This document shows, piece by piece, positions 46,482 through 58,662 of a DNA stretch of 64,000 nt; the first letter of the stretch is position 1; each line of letters opens with the position of its first letter. Under the pieces are notes generated by a model. That model saw nothing but the letters and a program-made list of their open reading frames with translations, ran no database searches and had not been told where the DNA came from. This stretch comes from Anaeramoeba flamelloides (taxonomy: Eukaryota > Metamonada > Anaeramoebidae). The translations under genes and the position numbers were made by a program. The stretch spans positions 13,393,001 through 13,457,000 of the forward strand of contig JANTQA010000008.1 of assembly GCA_027625915.1 (NCBI GenBank). The letters are read 5' to 3'.

Positions 46482-47921
46482 TTATGTATTTGCTTCGTGA
46501 TCAGGGTTAGGTATTTCAAAATCAGGAACCTCTGGATACAATTTATTATAAAAGTTCCATAAAACGTTGCGTTGTTTTTTATATATTTGGTAATCCTTGG
46601 AGAAATTGTCATTTATATTAAAGACTATTATATCCTGTGTTTTTAATTCTTGATAGTTTTCTTCAAATTCTTCCTTAATTTCGTCTTTATGTTTCATTGA
46701 TATTTGATGAAATTTGGAAAAAGTTCTTGGTAATTGTTTCATGATATTGCTTTGGTAGTAAAATTCAAAGTAGATGACTGACAAGTCCTCAGCTAAATGC
46801 TTGTGTCTTACTCTGTGTGATTGTACAAATTCCAAAAAGTTAGGGTATTGCTCTTCAAATTTGAGAATAAAATCTCTTCGGTTGGGCTTGGGCCTGTGTG
46901 TGTACCTTGAGTATTTCCATAATGGGAATCCCTTTTCTTTGGCAACGGGCAGTAATGAATCGTCCCTGCAGTATGTTCTCTGGAAAACTCGGTCTTGATA
47001 AACAATGGGAAGGCCGTTTGTTGTGAAAAAATAGTCTTCAGATGCTTGTTGGTTGAAAAAGAAATCATCATCAATCAAAATAAACTTGTTCGAGAGCCCT
47101 GGGATCTTGTGAGCCACAGAATAGACCGCAAAGGAATTGTAAGTTGGGCAGTCCTTCGCGTTTTCGAAAAATTGGCACCGATCAAGAAGAACGATTTTGC
47201 CTAGTTCCTCTTGTGGCTTGAGCCAATAGGGGTAAGTGGTATCGGAATTAATCAGAATATAGATTTTGTTTATCCACGGTAAATATTTGTCAACCGCTCT
47301 TATCGAAAATTGTAACTCGTAATTATATCTGTTCCTAATGCTCATAGATTGGGTTATACCTCCCCAGGAATATACCAAATCTATTTTATCCTCATCATGG
47401 ACGATATCTTTTTTGATTTGGAAATATTTCTTATCTTTGCTTATTTCTTTTTCAAGTTTTTCGATTTGTTTTTTTTTGTTTTCAATCGAAATGTTCTCTT
47501 CTTCGATTTCAAAGATCGTTTTCCCTGGCTTTTCTTTCTCCCTTTCTTGGTTTTCAATCTCGAATTCATATTTTTTGATCAAATACTCTTTTCTTTGGAT
47601 TTGGATCTTGGCTTTTTCAAGATCGGATTCAGTATAAAAAACGATTTCTTCTTCATCGTTTTCAAGCCTTGTTATTTTGGAATCTTCGAGTTGTGACTCC
47701 TTGGTGTTAAATTTTGCTCTTTCCTTTTTGTAGTCATACTTTTGGATTTGGACATCTTCATTTGTGAATTTGAATTCTTGTTTGTTGTTCGAAAGTGTTT
47801 CTTCGAAGGTGTCTTCCTCTCTTTTAATTCCTACATTCCGAAAGGAAAAAGTTATAAAAATTAAGAAGGTGATGGTAAAGCATATAACAGTTCTTTCTAA
47901 ATTACTTCTGAACCTCATCAA
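46482..47921 (-). CDS. Stealth-family sugar-phosphotransferase, type II membrane protein
   Basis: A 479-residue intronless protein. One membrane segment (about 11-27) is followed by an acidic/basic, probably coiled-coil stalk (about 95-172) and then the Stealth conserved regions: CR1 (IDLVYSWGG, about 180-188), CR2 (about 195-300, with FSIRAVDKYLPWINKIYILI, CPTYNSFAVYSVAHKIPGLS and the acidic ILIDDDFFF, Asp 284-286), a CR3-like segment (about 341-390, SHRVRHKHLAEDL) and a CR4-like end (about 428-472, IIVFNINDNF to LYPEVPDFEIP). The family includes animal GlcNAc-1-phosphotransferase alpha/beta and bacterial capsule enzymes, which transfer sugar-1-phosphate to a glycan. Here the CR1 motif reads YSWGG rather than the more usual YTWVDGSD, which may alter activity. 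Either of two adjacent Mets could start it. Coding GC is higher than in the flanks. The glycan target is unknown; secretory-pathway location is inferred from topology. Confidence 0.9.
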   Translation of the reverse strand: MMRFRSNLERTVICFTITFLIFITFSFRNVGIKREEDTFEETLSNNKQEFKFTNEDVQIQKYDYKKERAKFNTKESQLEDSKITRLENDEEEIVFYTESDLEKAKIQIQRKEYLIKKYEFEIENQEREKEKPGKTIFEIEEENISIENKKKQIEKLEKEISKDKKYFQIKKDIVHDEDKIDLVYSWGGITQSMSIRNRYNYELQFSIRAVDKYLPWINKIYILINSDTTYPYWLKPQEELGKIVLLDRCQFFENAKDCPTYNSFAVYSVAHKIPGLSNKFILIDDDFFFNQQASEDYFFTTNGLPIVYQDRVFQRTYCRDDSLLPVAKEKGFPLWKYSRYTHRPKPNRRDFILKFEEQYPNFLEFVQSHRVRHKHLAEDLSVIYFEFYYQSNIMKQLPRTFSKFHQISMKHKDEIKEEFEENYQELKTQDIIVFNINDNFSKDYQIYKKQRNVLWNFYNKLYPEVPDFEIPNPDHEANT

Positions 47922-48911
47922 GATACAACCCGAAATAATAGTTGGACAAGATTAAAAAAAAAAAAAAAGAAATTCCAACTAAAGTTTTACAAAAAATGAA
48001 AGTGGATTTTTGAAGATGGGAAGATTTCTGATTTTTTTTTAATCAGGTTAAAGTTCGATTGGTTTCTTGTTTTTTGGTTTTGTTCTGTTTTAAATAGGTC
48101 CGTAGTATCGAATTGCTCTTAAAAATCAAAATGCGATATTGCAAAGCAATAACAAATATTTTGATCAAATAAATCAAGTAGGAATAGAAACATGCTTTTC
48201 GAAAAATCAGAGGGGGTTGTTCATTTTTCCAAGATTGGATTATTTTTATTCAAAACGTTTTAAAATGATTTTTGTTTAAATTTTATTTTTCATAATACGT
48301 TCTGAGGAATATATTTGAATGGGGTTGGTCTTTTTCATTTCTGTACGATAATATGATTTTTTTGATTATTTTTTTTTCTTCAATTTAAAATTGAGTAAAA
48401 AGAAAGCAAACAAAAATAATTACAAAATTTCTAACATCAAGTTGAACGCCTCAAAACCAATTACTCAATAAGACAAAAATGATAACTAAGCATTATTTCT
48501 TACCATATTCTGATTAAATTTAGAAAAGAACATTTAGTTTTCTAATAAAATTAAGAGAACTTACCCTGAGAATAAAAACTTTGATTTTCAATTAAGAGAA
48601 TCAACTCATTTTTTTTTTTTTTTATTAATTAGCAAAACAAGCTTATTTTTTTTTTGTCAGTTGATTGTTTGAGTTCAGTTCTTTCAACAAACTTCCAAGA
48701 ATTGAAACTAACACTTTGTAAAAAATCTAATTGTATTTAATGTTTTTTTCGAAATAAAAAAAGACAAAGACTGAAATTTTTATAAATTTTCTATTCTTAA
48801 AAAAATACCTGCAGAATTCGTAAAACTCATTTTTCAAACTAAACCCTTAATTTTTTTATCATTACTGGTATTTGAATTTCAAATGGGAAAAATTTTTCAT
48901 TTCCCTTTTCT

Positions 48912-49074
48912 ACTGGTATTTGAATTACAAATTGGAAATTTTTTCACTTTGTTTACAATTTCCTGGTGGTCACAAAGTATCCAATTTACAGTCTACTTGT
49001 TTAGGAAACTCTGTTTGTAAAGGAAAAGGAAAATGAAGTGAAAATATTTTCCCATTTATAATTGGAATACCAGT
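48912..49074. mobile_element. ACTGGTA-ended MITE, copy 1
   Basis: The left end ACTGGTATTTGAATTACAAA pairs with the right end 'cccatttataattggaatac' then CAGT. A second left-end-like sequence sits 48 bp upstream at 48864, suggesting a nested or duplicated end. Related sequence is at 51979-52144, and single ends occur near 5605 and 52725. Confidence 0.6.
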
Positions 49075-49879
49075 ATGTTTATTTATATAAATAGAATTCT
49101 CAAAGAAGCAGGGTTACAATTTGTGGTCCATTATCAACAAGAAATTTGAAAATAAAGTGAAAATTATTCTCATTTAATATTGAAATAACAGTAGTGGTTT
49201 TTAAATTCTACAGTTTGTTCAATCATCCGTGTTGGGTTTTTTTTTAGTGTTTTTGAAAAATGTTCGTATTGTTATTGTCAATAATTGTTGTTTTTTTTTT
49301 TTTTTATGAGTGTTTTTTGTTTTAAATTGTTGTTTTGGAAAAATTTATTCTATTTCCTAAAAAATACATCTCAGTAAAACTTTTTTTTCTAAACCTAATA
49401 CTATCTACAATCGTACTCTTAAACCAAATCATTGTTCCACGATCTTCCAACTTCAGTCACCCTAATTACTATTTTTTTGAAAAATAAATGGAACAAAATT
49501 TTCATTCAGCTTGCAAAAAAGATTATTTTCTATTCAATCAAGTAACTTTTCAAATTTTTAATTCTCTTTAAGTCAGCTTAAATTATTAACTCACCTTTTT
49601 AAAACTTGTCACTTTTCTTGATTCATTTCTGTGAAGACGATTTTTTATTTTGGAAAGTTCAATAAAAATTTTAATCTTTTTATTTTACAATTAAAAGTAA
49701 GAACCAACGTAATCAAATTTAATCAAACTTGTCACCAGAATATTCAATCACCAAATCTTTAAATTTGATACGAATAAAAAAATCAAGACAAAGAATTTTC
49801 TGATAAACTGTTTTGGATCTATCTGGTTATTTTCTTTTTTTACATTCACAATTCGCCCGAAGGACTTTTTGAATAATGT

Positions 49880-50385
49880 GCTCTAAGAGGGTTGGAATAC
49901 CATACAGTAGATGAGGAAAATGGTTAAAAAGTGATCGGTTTTGCTGAAAGACAAAATATTTCAATTTTTTGAATTTTTAATGATTTGATTGAAAATTAAA
50001 AATACATTTTGAGATCCAAAGTTAAACTGAATTTCTACAAAAAAACATTCTAAATTTTAATTACAAATTTTTTACCAATGACACCTGTGAATTTCTTATT
50101 TATATTAAAGTATATTGAATCGACTCCACTAAACTCTTGAAATATATACATTCGAAGTAGAAAGTCAGAGAAGTAAGAAGTTAGAAATTAGTAATTAAAA
50201 TTTGCCTTTTTTTTTTTTGTGAATTCAGTTTAACTTTGGATCTCAAAATGTATTTTTAATTTTCAATCAAATCGTTAATTATTCCAAAAAATGCAATATT
50301 TTTACTTTCAGCAAAACCTATCACCTTTTAACCAATTTTGTCATCTACTGTATGTTATTCCAACCCCTACAGAGTATAAAATTTA
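49880..50385. mobile_element. Inverted-repeat element of about 500 bp
   Basis: The arms (about 49880-50040 and 50215-50385) are reverse complements with few differences: 'gggttggaataccatacagt', then 'agatgaggaaaatggttaaa', then 'catttttgagatccaaagtt' type blocks. The interior is about 170 bp and non-coding. Long well-preserved arms suggest a relatively recent non-autonomous DNA element. Confidence 0.75.
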
Positions 50386-50779
50386 AATAATCCTTAAGGG
50401 ACTAGTAACTACTGATAAATTCAAAGAAATCTCTGAAAATTTTTACATCATTTTCCTTATTCAAATTTTTTTAAAACAGCTTTTAATAAAGCATTCCATT
50501 GGCTTAAATGTTAAGAAACTTGATAAAATACGCTCAAAATTCCAGACGTTCTTTTTGTTATGTTGTTTTAAAAGTTGTTCTCCAAGATTACAAAAATATG
50601 AAATTGAACTAAAAATTTTATTACATAAATCTGAATTTAACAGTATTATTTATTTATTTTTATTCCAAAAGATAATAAAGTTATTATTTACTGAAGGATA
50701 CAATTAAACCCGATGCCTAACTTTATTTATCAACTTTAGACAGATGAATTATCATTTTTAAAATAGTTTATTTTTAACT

Positions 50780-51770
50780 AATTATATTTTCAGTCACAAG
50801 ATCTGATCCTTTTTGGTTGTATTTTAAGATAAAATTTAGAAAAAAAACAATTTTTTCAAAAAATTACTTATTTTAAAGAAATCTCACTTTGTGTAATTTC
50901 CTGAAAATCTGTTTGAACAAAGGGCCTTGAACCTTTAATCTTATTTTAAAAACACAATAAAAATAAATCAAATATTGAATCCATTGAAGATCTTAAAAAA
51001 TTGATCATTTATTTTATTCACAAATATTTATTATATTTCTTAAAATTTAAAAGATTAAGCAATATTCTTTTTCAAATACTAGGAGAGTATAAACAATGGA
51101 ACTATAAATTTCAAATTTTTTTTTTTGATTATATCTAATTATTTTTTTTTATTAGATTTATTTATTTGAATTGGTTTTATTTCTTTAAAAATCTTTAAAA
51201 AATTGAGAAATAATTGTAATTTATATTGATACATTTAGTCTTTAATTCGTTAATAACTCACTGAATAAATTAAAATTGGGTTATTAATTATTTATTATAA
51301 ACAATCAAATTAAGAATTATTTCTTTAGATTAATTAGTTGAAATTTCCAGGTTTTTAAAATTGTATTTTGGGAGAATTTTTAATTTAATCGTTTGGTTCT
51401 TTTTCACAGATTTTTTAATTCAATAAAAAGAAAAAATTTATTTGAACAGTTCTTTGAATCAAAAAAAGATTTTTTTTCAAGCTTAAAATAATGATTGTAA
51501 TTTTTTTGAAATTAAGTATATTTTTTAAACTGGGTTATTTTAGAACTTAGTGGTTTGATTTTTAAAGTTGTATTTATGTACACCCCATTTACAGTTATTA
51601 ATATTTCAGTCTTCTTTCATAGAAAATAAGTTTTTTTAAATAATTCAGAAATAGATTGAATTTTGAACTTTTAAAAAATGATAAAAATGGATCAGACTTT
51701 TAAAAACATAAATTCATTTCTGAAAACACCATTCAAAGTAAGTTTTGTATTGTAGTAATCAGATTTTTAC
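50780..51770. repeat. Diverged duplicate of the RPB9-upstream segment, lacking the 830-bp insertion
   Basis: Aligns with 16890-17070 and then directly with 17900-19340; the 17070-17905 segment is absent here around 50945-50975. This makes it an informative empty site. Confidence 0.6.
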
Positions 51771-51978
51771 TTTGTTTTTCTATTTCAATTTGCGGTTATT
51801 TTTTTTTGAATTTGATATAAAATTTTCAAGAAGATTTTTTTTTAGTTTGCTTGTCCCTTAAAAACATTTCTTGTAATTGTTGAACTTTTATTTATTTCCC
51901 ACGTTCTTTTTTGTGATGTGTATTGGGAGAACCAAGAATCCTAGATGATACAATATTCCAGAATAGAAAAAAAAGTTT

Positions 51979-52144
51979 ACTAGTATTTTAATTATAAATG
52001 GGAAAATATTTTGGTTTCTTTTTCCATGTTTCTCTTTAACAAATAGAAAGTTGGAGATGAAGTAAATTGTTATTAAAAAACTTTTTTTGAAAAAGGAAAT
52101 AGAAAATGTGGTAAAAAATTTTCCCATTTGTAATTCAAATACCA
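51979..52144. mobile_element. ACTGGTA-ended MITE, copy 2
   Basis: The left end ACTAGTATTTTAATTATAAA and right end 'cccatttgtaattcaaatac' then CAG form an inverted pair. The overlapping minus-strand frame (51888-52187) is not coding. Confidence 0.6.
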
Positions 52145-52809
52145 GAATCAACCGAAATTTTATCCCGATAAAAGAATTCAAGAACATTGTTCAAATCATT
52201 TGAATATATATTTTGAGTAACAATGGCAGCTAATTAGATTTCTAAAAATATCAATTCTCATTGACTAATGAAGATCTTTGGGCTTTTCATTCAAATTAGA
52301 ATACAAAATATTTTGACGGATCTTGGTAAAAAATTTTTTTTGATTTTTTCTTAACGAATGAGCGATATTTTGAAAAAAATATGCTTCTTTTTGAAAAATA
52401 AACACACCCTGGAAAATTTTTAATCTCATTAACAATTAAAAAACACAAACCAAAACAACAATAAAAAGTTGATTAAAAATATTTATTGAAGTCAACAGGG
52501 ATTATTTAACAAACTAAAAGTTGTAATAATTTTCGCTTTCTTTGCATTTCTCTTTATCAAAATATGACATTTTCAGGAATAGATCGTGATTTGTGTTATC
52601 TGTATATTTCTTTGGACCTTTTTTTCTTTATTGACACATACAGTAACTTTAAATAAAAGAAGAGTCCATAAAGGTAAGAATTTTTAATTGAAAAATATGA
52701 AAATATAATAAAAATCTTATCCTATTTATTATTCAAATACCAACAAACCCAACTCATTAAATGATCAAAGAAATTAGCGATAGTAAACCCTAATTAAACA
52801 TGACGTTGA

Positions 52810-54130
52810 TTACTTATAGTTCTTTTTTTAAAAAATCCTCAAAATGAAAGATCAAATTGGAAAAATTTATCTCAAAAAAAGTGTAAAATTTTCATCTAAA
52901 TTTTTAATCATCAAAAAAACCTAAAAAAAGCACAAAAAAATTGAGATTATTATGAAAAACAACAAATTTTATTAATAATTTAGAACTAACTTAAAAGAAT
53001 TCGGAATTTACTTTCAAAATTGATTTGAACTTAGGTATATTATTTTTCGTTTTTTGAAAGATACCTTGGAACAAGAATAAATAAAAGCAAGAGATAATAA
53101 TTAGAAACACAGATTTTAGTTAGTTCTGCAGGCATATTTTGATAACAATTATAAAACAATAAAATTTTGATGATTTTTTCTTTGACCTGATCATTTCATT
53201 AAAGCCAAAAACAGAATATATAATTAATGGGGTTAATCACTTATTCAAAAAAACATTTGAGTGAGATTAAATAAAAGTGAACATTTCAAGTTAGTAAATC
53301 TATAACGTTAATGATGATTTCATCTTTGTTAAAAGAATTCATTCAAAATAAAATCAACATTCCAGTTCTTAAATATCATGAGAGTGTTGTGTTTATTGTT
53401 GTTCGCAATACCAAGTTTTGTAAAAGTCTCTAGTAAAGAAAAAAGGGTTTATCTGTGAATAAAATTTCTCAATTCGTGTGACAATGATTTTTAGTTAAAT
53501 TCAACTTTCGGACAGCTACTTTAAATAGATTCTAATTAATAGTTTTACAATCATTCTTATCGTCTAAAAAAAAAAAAAATCAAATACAGAAAAACGATAA
53601 CTTCTAATAAATATTCTTTTTCGTTTAGTGTGGTCAAGTGCCTAGTTTTTTTTTTATTTAAGAAAGTTTCTCTTTATTTCCAAAATATAAAAAAAGCAAA
53701 CAGCGGTTTACCAGAATTCAAAAGAATACGAGCCTAATCAAAGATGTTGATTTATAGTTCTACTTCCTGGGAAACCCAAAAAAAGTTGCCTACAGTGATC
53801 AAAATAAAGCATGCACAACGACTATAATCCGTGTTTCAAAATATTATCCGTGCTTTTATTTATTCTTGTATCCAGTCAACACCCAATCTACTAACAAATA
53901 ATATACCTAAGTTCAAATCAATTTTGAAAGTAAAGGTCCGGTTATTTTCAGTAAAATTTAAATTATTTATGCAAATAGTTGAAAAATTTCCATAATATTC
54001 ACAATTTTTTTTTGAAATTTTTAGGTTTTTTTGATGATTAAAAATTTAGATAAAAATTTCCATCTATTTTTTGAGATAAATTTTGCAATTTGATCCTTCA
54101 TTTTTAGAATTTCTTTTTAAATAATAGAAC
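52810..54130. repeat. Spaced inverted repeat made of two family D copies
   Basis: About 52820-53085 is the reverse complement of about 53870-54115 ('acctaagttcaaatcaattt', 'gatgattaaaaatttagat', 'tttttgagataaatttt' type blocks), with about 780 bp between, including an 'AGTGCC' fragment at 53625-53780. The single copy at 28910-29230 shows that the unit is dispersed. Confidence 0.6.
53625..53780. repeat. 'AGTGCC' repeat fragment
   Basis: 'gtgtggtcaagtgcctagtt' followed by a T-run, 'aagaaagtttctctttattt', and 'agcggtttaccagaattcaa', matching the eS17-flanking arms and the 12.4 kb copy. Confidence 0.55.
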
Positions 54131-54529
54131 TTTAAGAAACCAATACAATATTTTTGTAGGGTTTATTATTGGTTTCTTTGATTGGTTAATGTATAGGTCA
54201 ACTATAACAAAAAACCACGCTTTTTATTTTGAAACACACATTGTATTTTTTTGCACGTGTTATTTTGACTACAGAATATTATACAGAATTTCAAAGAATA
54301 AAGTAAAAGTTATGGGATTTCCTCGATTTTTTTAAATCTGGGAAAGCTATCCGAAGTATCCACCAAACCCAACCAAGTGAATAGTTTTTTTTTTAATTTT
54401 TGGTTTATTTCAAAAATTAAAAAAAAACTAAACAAAGGACCCGCCAAATTCCATAGCTTACCTACACCTTTTTTTAAATTAAAAAGAATGAAGTAAAATC
54501 TCTTTGAATTTCCTCTATTCTCTTGAAAT

Positions 54530-54920
54530 ATGTAAAACCCAACAAAACGTGTCCTTCGAGTATCGTGAAGTGCAATGGGGCGCCTAAGTTTTCTATAATT
54601 CAAAATAATGGAGAAAAATCAAAATAGTATTCAATTCTTTCAAATTCTCGAAAAGCTAAAATTTTCTTTTTATTTCAAAAATTAAAAAAAAACCTTATTG
54701 AAGTGTCCCTCAAGTGCCTAGTTTTTCTTGAGGTTTTCTGTTTTATTTGTTAAGTGTTCTAGGTTTTTTTACTTTAGAAATAAACATAAAATTTATTAAA
54801 ATTTTCGATTTATTTCTAAAGTAAAAAAAACCTACCGAAAATTTATCGATTGTCCAAATTCACATAAAAATCAAGAAAAGTTAACGACTGTTTTTCAGAA
54901 TTCAAAAAAAAAAAAATAAT
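54530..54920. repeat. 'AGTGCC' foldback repeat, tandem or nested copies
   Basis: Two 'AGTGC' heads (around 54570 and 54710) in the same orientation, each followed by internal inverted repeats such as 'ctttagaaataaacataaaa' against 'tttatttctaaagtaaaaaa'. Similar to 12405-12870. Confidence 0.55.
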
Positions 54921-55429
54921 ATTTTTTTTTTGAATTAAAAGAACAAATAACATTTCCATAGTACATAATAATTGATTACCTATTTAATAGATACCCATTA
55001 GATTTAAAAAATTGTTAAATATCATAATGAAAATAACCTCTTAGTTAGAAAGTAAATTGTTTTCGAGTTTTCCCTAAATTCAAATAAAAAAAAATCTAAA
55101 AGGAAAATAGATTTTTTTAACTTATATTGATAAATATCTTTAACAATAATTTTTGATCATAGATCCATATTAACCAATGATTTTTTAAAAGTGAAGTTAT
55201 CAATTGGTAAAAAAATTCCCTTTTTTAATTTTTTAAGACAATGATAAAATCTGATTTAAATATTGGGATTCACAGAAAAATATTTTTAAATACTCATTGA
55301 CATTAAAAAAAAATAGTAATTCCTTTTCAAGAACTTTAATAATTTATAAATTTGAAAACAATAAGGCTTCAACAAAAGAATTATTAATATGAAAAAATTA
55401 CCAAAATACTCATTATATATATATATTTC

Positions 55430-56360
55430 GGTTTTTAAATTCCAAGTTTAAACAAATCAGATAAAAAATATTTTTTAAAAAGTTTTTTAGAATTTCATTG
55501 GATAGATATTTGCTTAATCCAAGTTTAAAAAATCAATATAAAAACCATATTTAATAAATTACAACTTAATATTTAAAAATCCCATCGAAAAATTAACTAA
55601 TAAAGATGGTTTAATTATTTTATATAAAGTCCTTTTCAAACAAAAGGGCACACCCCTCAAATCATTAATACTATTGAATTTGATTTTTATAAGATAATTA
55701 CCTTTTGATGATTTTCATTTTAATCAACATTTTTTCATTTTTTGTTTTTTAATTTATAGATATTGAACAGTTAGGAAATGATAAAAAAAAAAACAAGATA
55801 AGAAGAAATCAATTTGGAAATAATCTACCAGTATAAAAATGGAAAAAAATAAGTATGTTTTCGAATGAGCTAGAAATAAGAATTAAGAAAGACCATTATT
55901 GAATTGATGTATGTAACAAAAAAAAAAGAGAAAATATAAAAAAAAACATTTCAACTAAATACCCAGATGAATTGAGACTTTATCTTGAAATTAAGATTTT
56001 TAAAGAACAAAAGTTTGAAGTGTAAAGAATTATCAATAAATTGTAAAGAACTATTCCCAAGTAACCCTGTTTAAAGGTTTTTATTGGTTTAATAATTTTT
56101 TTCTCTACAATTTACAAAACGAGATTTCTCATTTCAAATAAAAGGGAACATTAATTTTTAAAATATTAAATTTTAATTTTTATTATTTTGTTTTAATGAG
56201 TTTTAAAGATTCTTTTGAGTGTTTTTTTTTTATATTTTAAAGAGTTTTTTAGATTGTAGAATGATACTACAATTAATTTGAATCAATTATAAATAATTCC
56301 TGAAAATTTTTTTACCCTTTTATTGGAAAAAGAGTTTATACCTTCATGATACTTATCTAA
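55430..56360. repeat. Dispersed repeat with decayed coding-like segments, copy 2
   Basis: Partner of 21900-22800 in the same orientation. Similarity extends to both sides of the coding-like core, including the 'caaaagggca' flanks. No intact frame; family unknown. Confidence 0.6.
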
Positions 56361-57904
56361 AAATCGTCATAAAAACCAAAATATTGTATTAAAAATTTAA
56401 ACACAATAAAATAGTAGATGGGTTTTGGATTAATCCAAGATTATTTAAAAAAAAAAAATTGTTTTTTCAAAAAAAACCTCTTGAAAAAAAAGTTATTCTT
56501 TTTAAAAAGATCATAAAAGAAACCGAGTTCAATCAGTGATCAGAACTAGAGATTTTTCAATATATATTATTTTTCAATTTAGTAGGGCGATTGACGAATC
56601 CTATAAATAATCAATAAAGATAACAAAGATAATTAAATAGTAACTTGGTCTATCTTAGTGTTATAAATCGAGTTGAATAAAAAACTTCTTAAACAACCAA
56701 CTCTTTATTTATTCTAAACAGGAGGTTTTCCAGCGTTAAAATATTTTCTTTATTCTTTGAAAGATTAAAAGAATTGGATAACTTTTCCAAATCTTTTATC
56801 AACAGATAATTAATATTAACACCAATTATAAAGATTGTTTGAAAATTGTTTTGTTCTTGTTATTCTTCTTCTTCTTCTCATATCTTTGTTTTGTACAGAA
56901 AATTCAATGGGAGCTCTATGGTTTTTTTTTTATGATCGATAATTAATTTGGATGGAATTTACTCTTTCTTCTTTTTGACAATTTGACAGTTATAAAGGTA
57001 AGAACCCCATTTTAAAAAAGAAAACCTATTTTAAATTCAAGTAGATTTTATATATAGGACATTATTTGTGAATCAGTAAAATTTCATGTGAAACTTTCAT
57101 TGTGTTAAAATAACAAAATGAATAGAATAAATTTTTTATCATTCATAACAAACTATTGGATTTTATAAACCTTAATTGCTTTATAAAACTTCCAAACACT
57201 TAAAGAGACTTCACAATCCTTGTTAATCAATTTCTAACCCTTTTAAGGGGGGAAAGATGTTGTAAAAGTTAAAACTTTTTTATTTTTTAATTGATTTTTT
57301 CTTAGGTGATTTCAGAAGAACAATTTTCTTTTTATTGCAATTTTGTAGATTATCTATTTTCTCGTGATTTGTGTATTATTCACAATATTGTTAGGATTAA
57401 TTGCATTTTTATTATAAAATTATTATAAATTAATTGCTAATATAGTTCTATCCCCATGTTATCATTAAAATCTCTAATGTTCAAATAAATAACCTTAAAG
57501 AATTACGAATTTCTATGTTTATACTAAAAGATGTTCTGTAATTTTTTTTTACAAATTATCAAAAAACAAATTTATCAAAGGACATTTTACAAAAGAAGAT
57601 ATCCCGCTTATTTTTTTTTGTGTTTAATTTTATGTGATAAAAGGGGTTAATAGTATTTATTTTGATTACCCTCAAATCAGGATCTAAAGTGAAATATCCA
57701 AGAATAAACAAATCTTGAGAAATTAATATTCGATTTAAAATACGGGTTTGTTTGTGAAACTCTTTTTTGAATATGGACCGATACCTCATTCATCAAAAAA
57801 AAAAAACGTAATCTCTTAACCAAGAATAATCACAAAATGAAGACATTGGTTTTTACAAATGTGTATTACAATTAAAATAAAATAAACTCTTTTTCAGTCA
57901 AAGG

Positions 57905-58450
57905 CTCCCGGTTTTATTGAAGAAATAGAATACATTCTATGAGTTTAAATCATTATTCTTCTCAAACTAAAATTTCAATTTTTAAATCAAAATCTTTTTT
58001 TCTCATTTATTCAATTTTTTTTTACATTGTTTTTTGATTTTTTTTTGCCTTTTTTTTTCTTCTTTTTTATTTTTTAAAATTTAAAAAAAAAAATGTTTGA
58101 AACTCCAAATTAACCATAAGAAAAGTTAGACTTTGTATGTTCTTTTAAAATCCATACATTTACAATTGAAAAATCTTGTTATCAACAATTTAAATTTCCT
58201 AAAGAAATTGAGAATTTTGCACGAGACGTTCCAATGAAAAGGGCCCAAAAAATTTTTTAACATTTTTTTTTTTTTTCAAATTTATGGTTTTTTTAGGCTT
58301 TTCTTTTATGATTATCGACTCTAATCTGAAGTTTATTATTTCTCATATTTCTAAACAATCAAAGTTTGGTTGATTCTTAAAAATAAAGTGACTTTTTCAT
58401 TTTTGGCGGGGCCACCTTGAGTGAAATGGAGTTTAGAAATAGAATCACAG
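57905..58450. repeat. Dispersed repeat family B, most complete copy
   Basis: Its left half matches 30950-31240 and its right half matches 24230-24560, so it links these two partial copies into one family of at least 540 bp. Confidence 0.55.
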
Positions 58451-58662
58451 AAATGTGAAAATTTTCGGTTTTTTTAGAACTTTTTATCAAATCACAACTT
58501 AGAAATCAATTATTAAAAAATAGCCTTTTTTTTTAACATTTATAATGTTCAATATAAAAGGGATCTTATAAAAATTAACATTTTATTTTTTGAAAAAATT
58601 GAATAATATTTTCCCATGTAATAAAGTGTGCCGGGCAGTGCAGTGCAGTAAATTGTTAATTT

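Larger units (their letters stand above)
47922..58662. other. Longest gene-poor stretch, packed with dispersed repeats
   Basis: No supported gene over 10.7 kb. It holds ACTGGTA-ended MITEs (48912-49074, 51979-52144), a large inverted-repeat element (49880-50385), the partner of the RPB9-upstream segment (50780-51770), an inverted pair (52810-54130), 'AGTGCC' repeats (53625-53780, 54530-54920), the second copy of the decayed-element repeat (55430-56360) and family B (57905-58450). A 76-codon minus-strand frame at 57559-57789, starting MRYRSIFKKEFHKQ after a T-tract, is the only frame with protein-like composition and is unrecognised. Confidence 0.5.

Noticed and set aside
47338-47696. Plus-strand Ser/Phe-rich ORFs
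   Set aside because: Antisense of the charged stalk of the Stealth gene; no homology in these frames.
54310-54603. Minus-strand ORF of 97 codons
   Set aside because: It overlaps the head of the 'AGTGCC' repeat and is not conserved in other copies.
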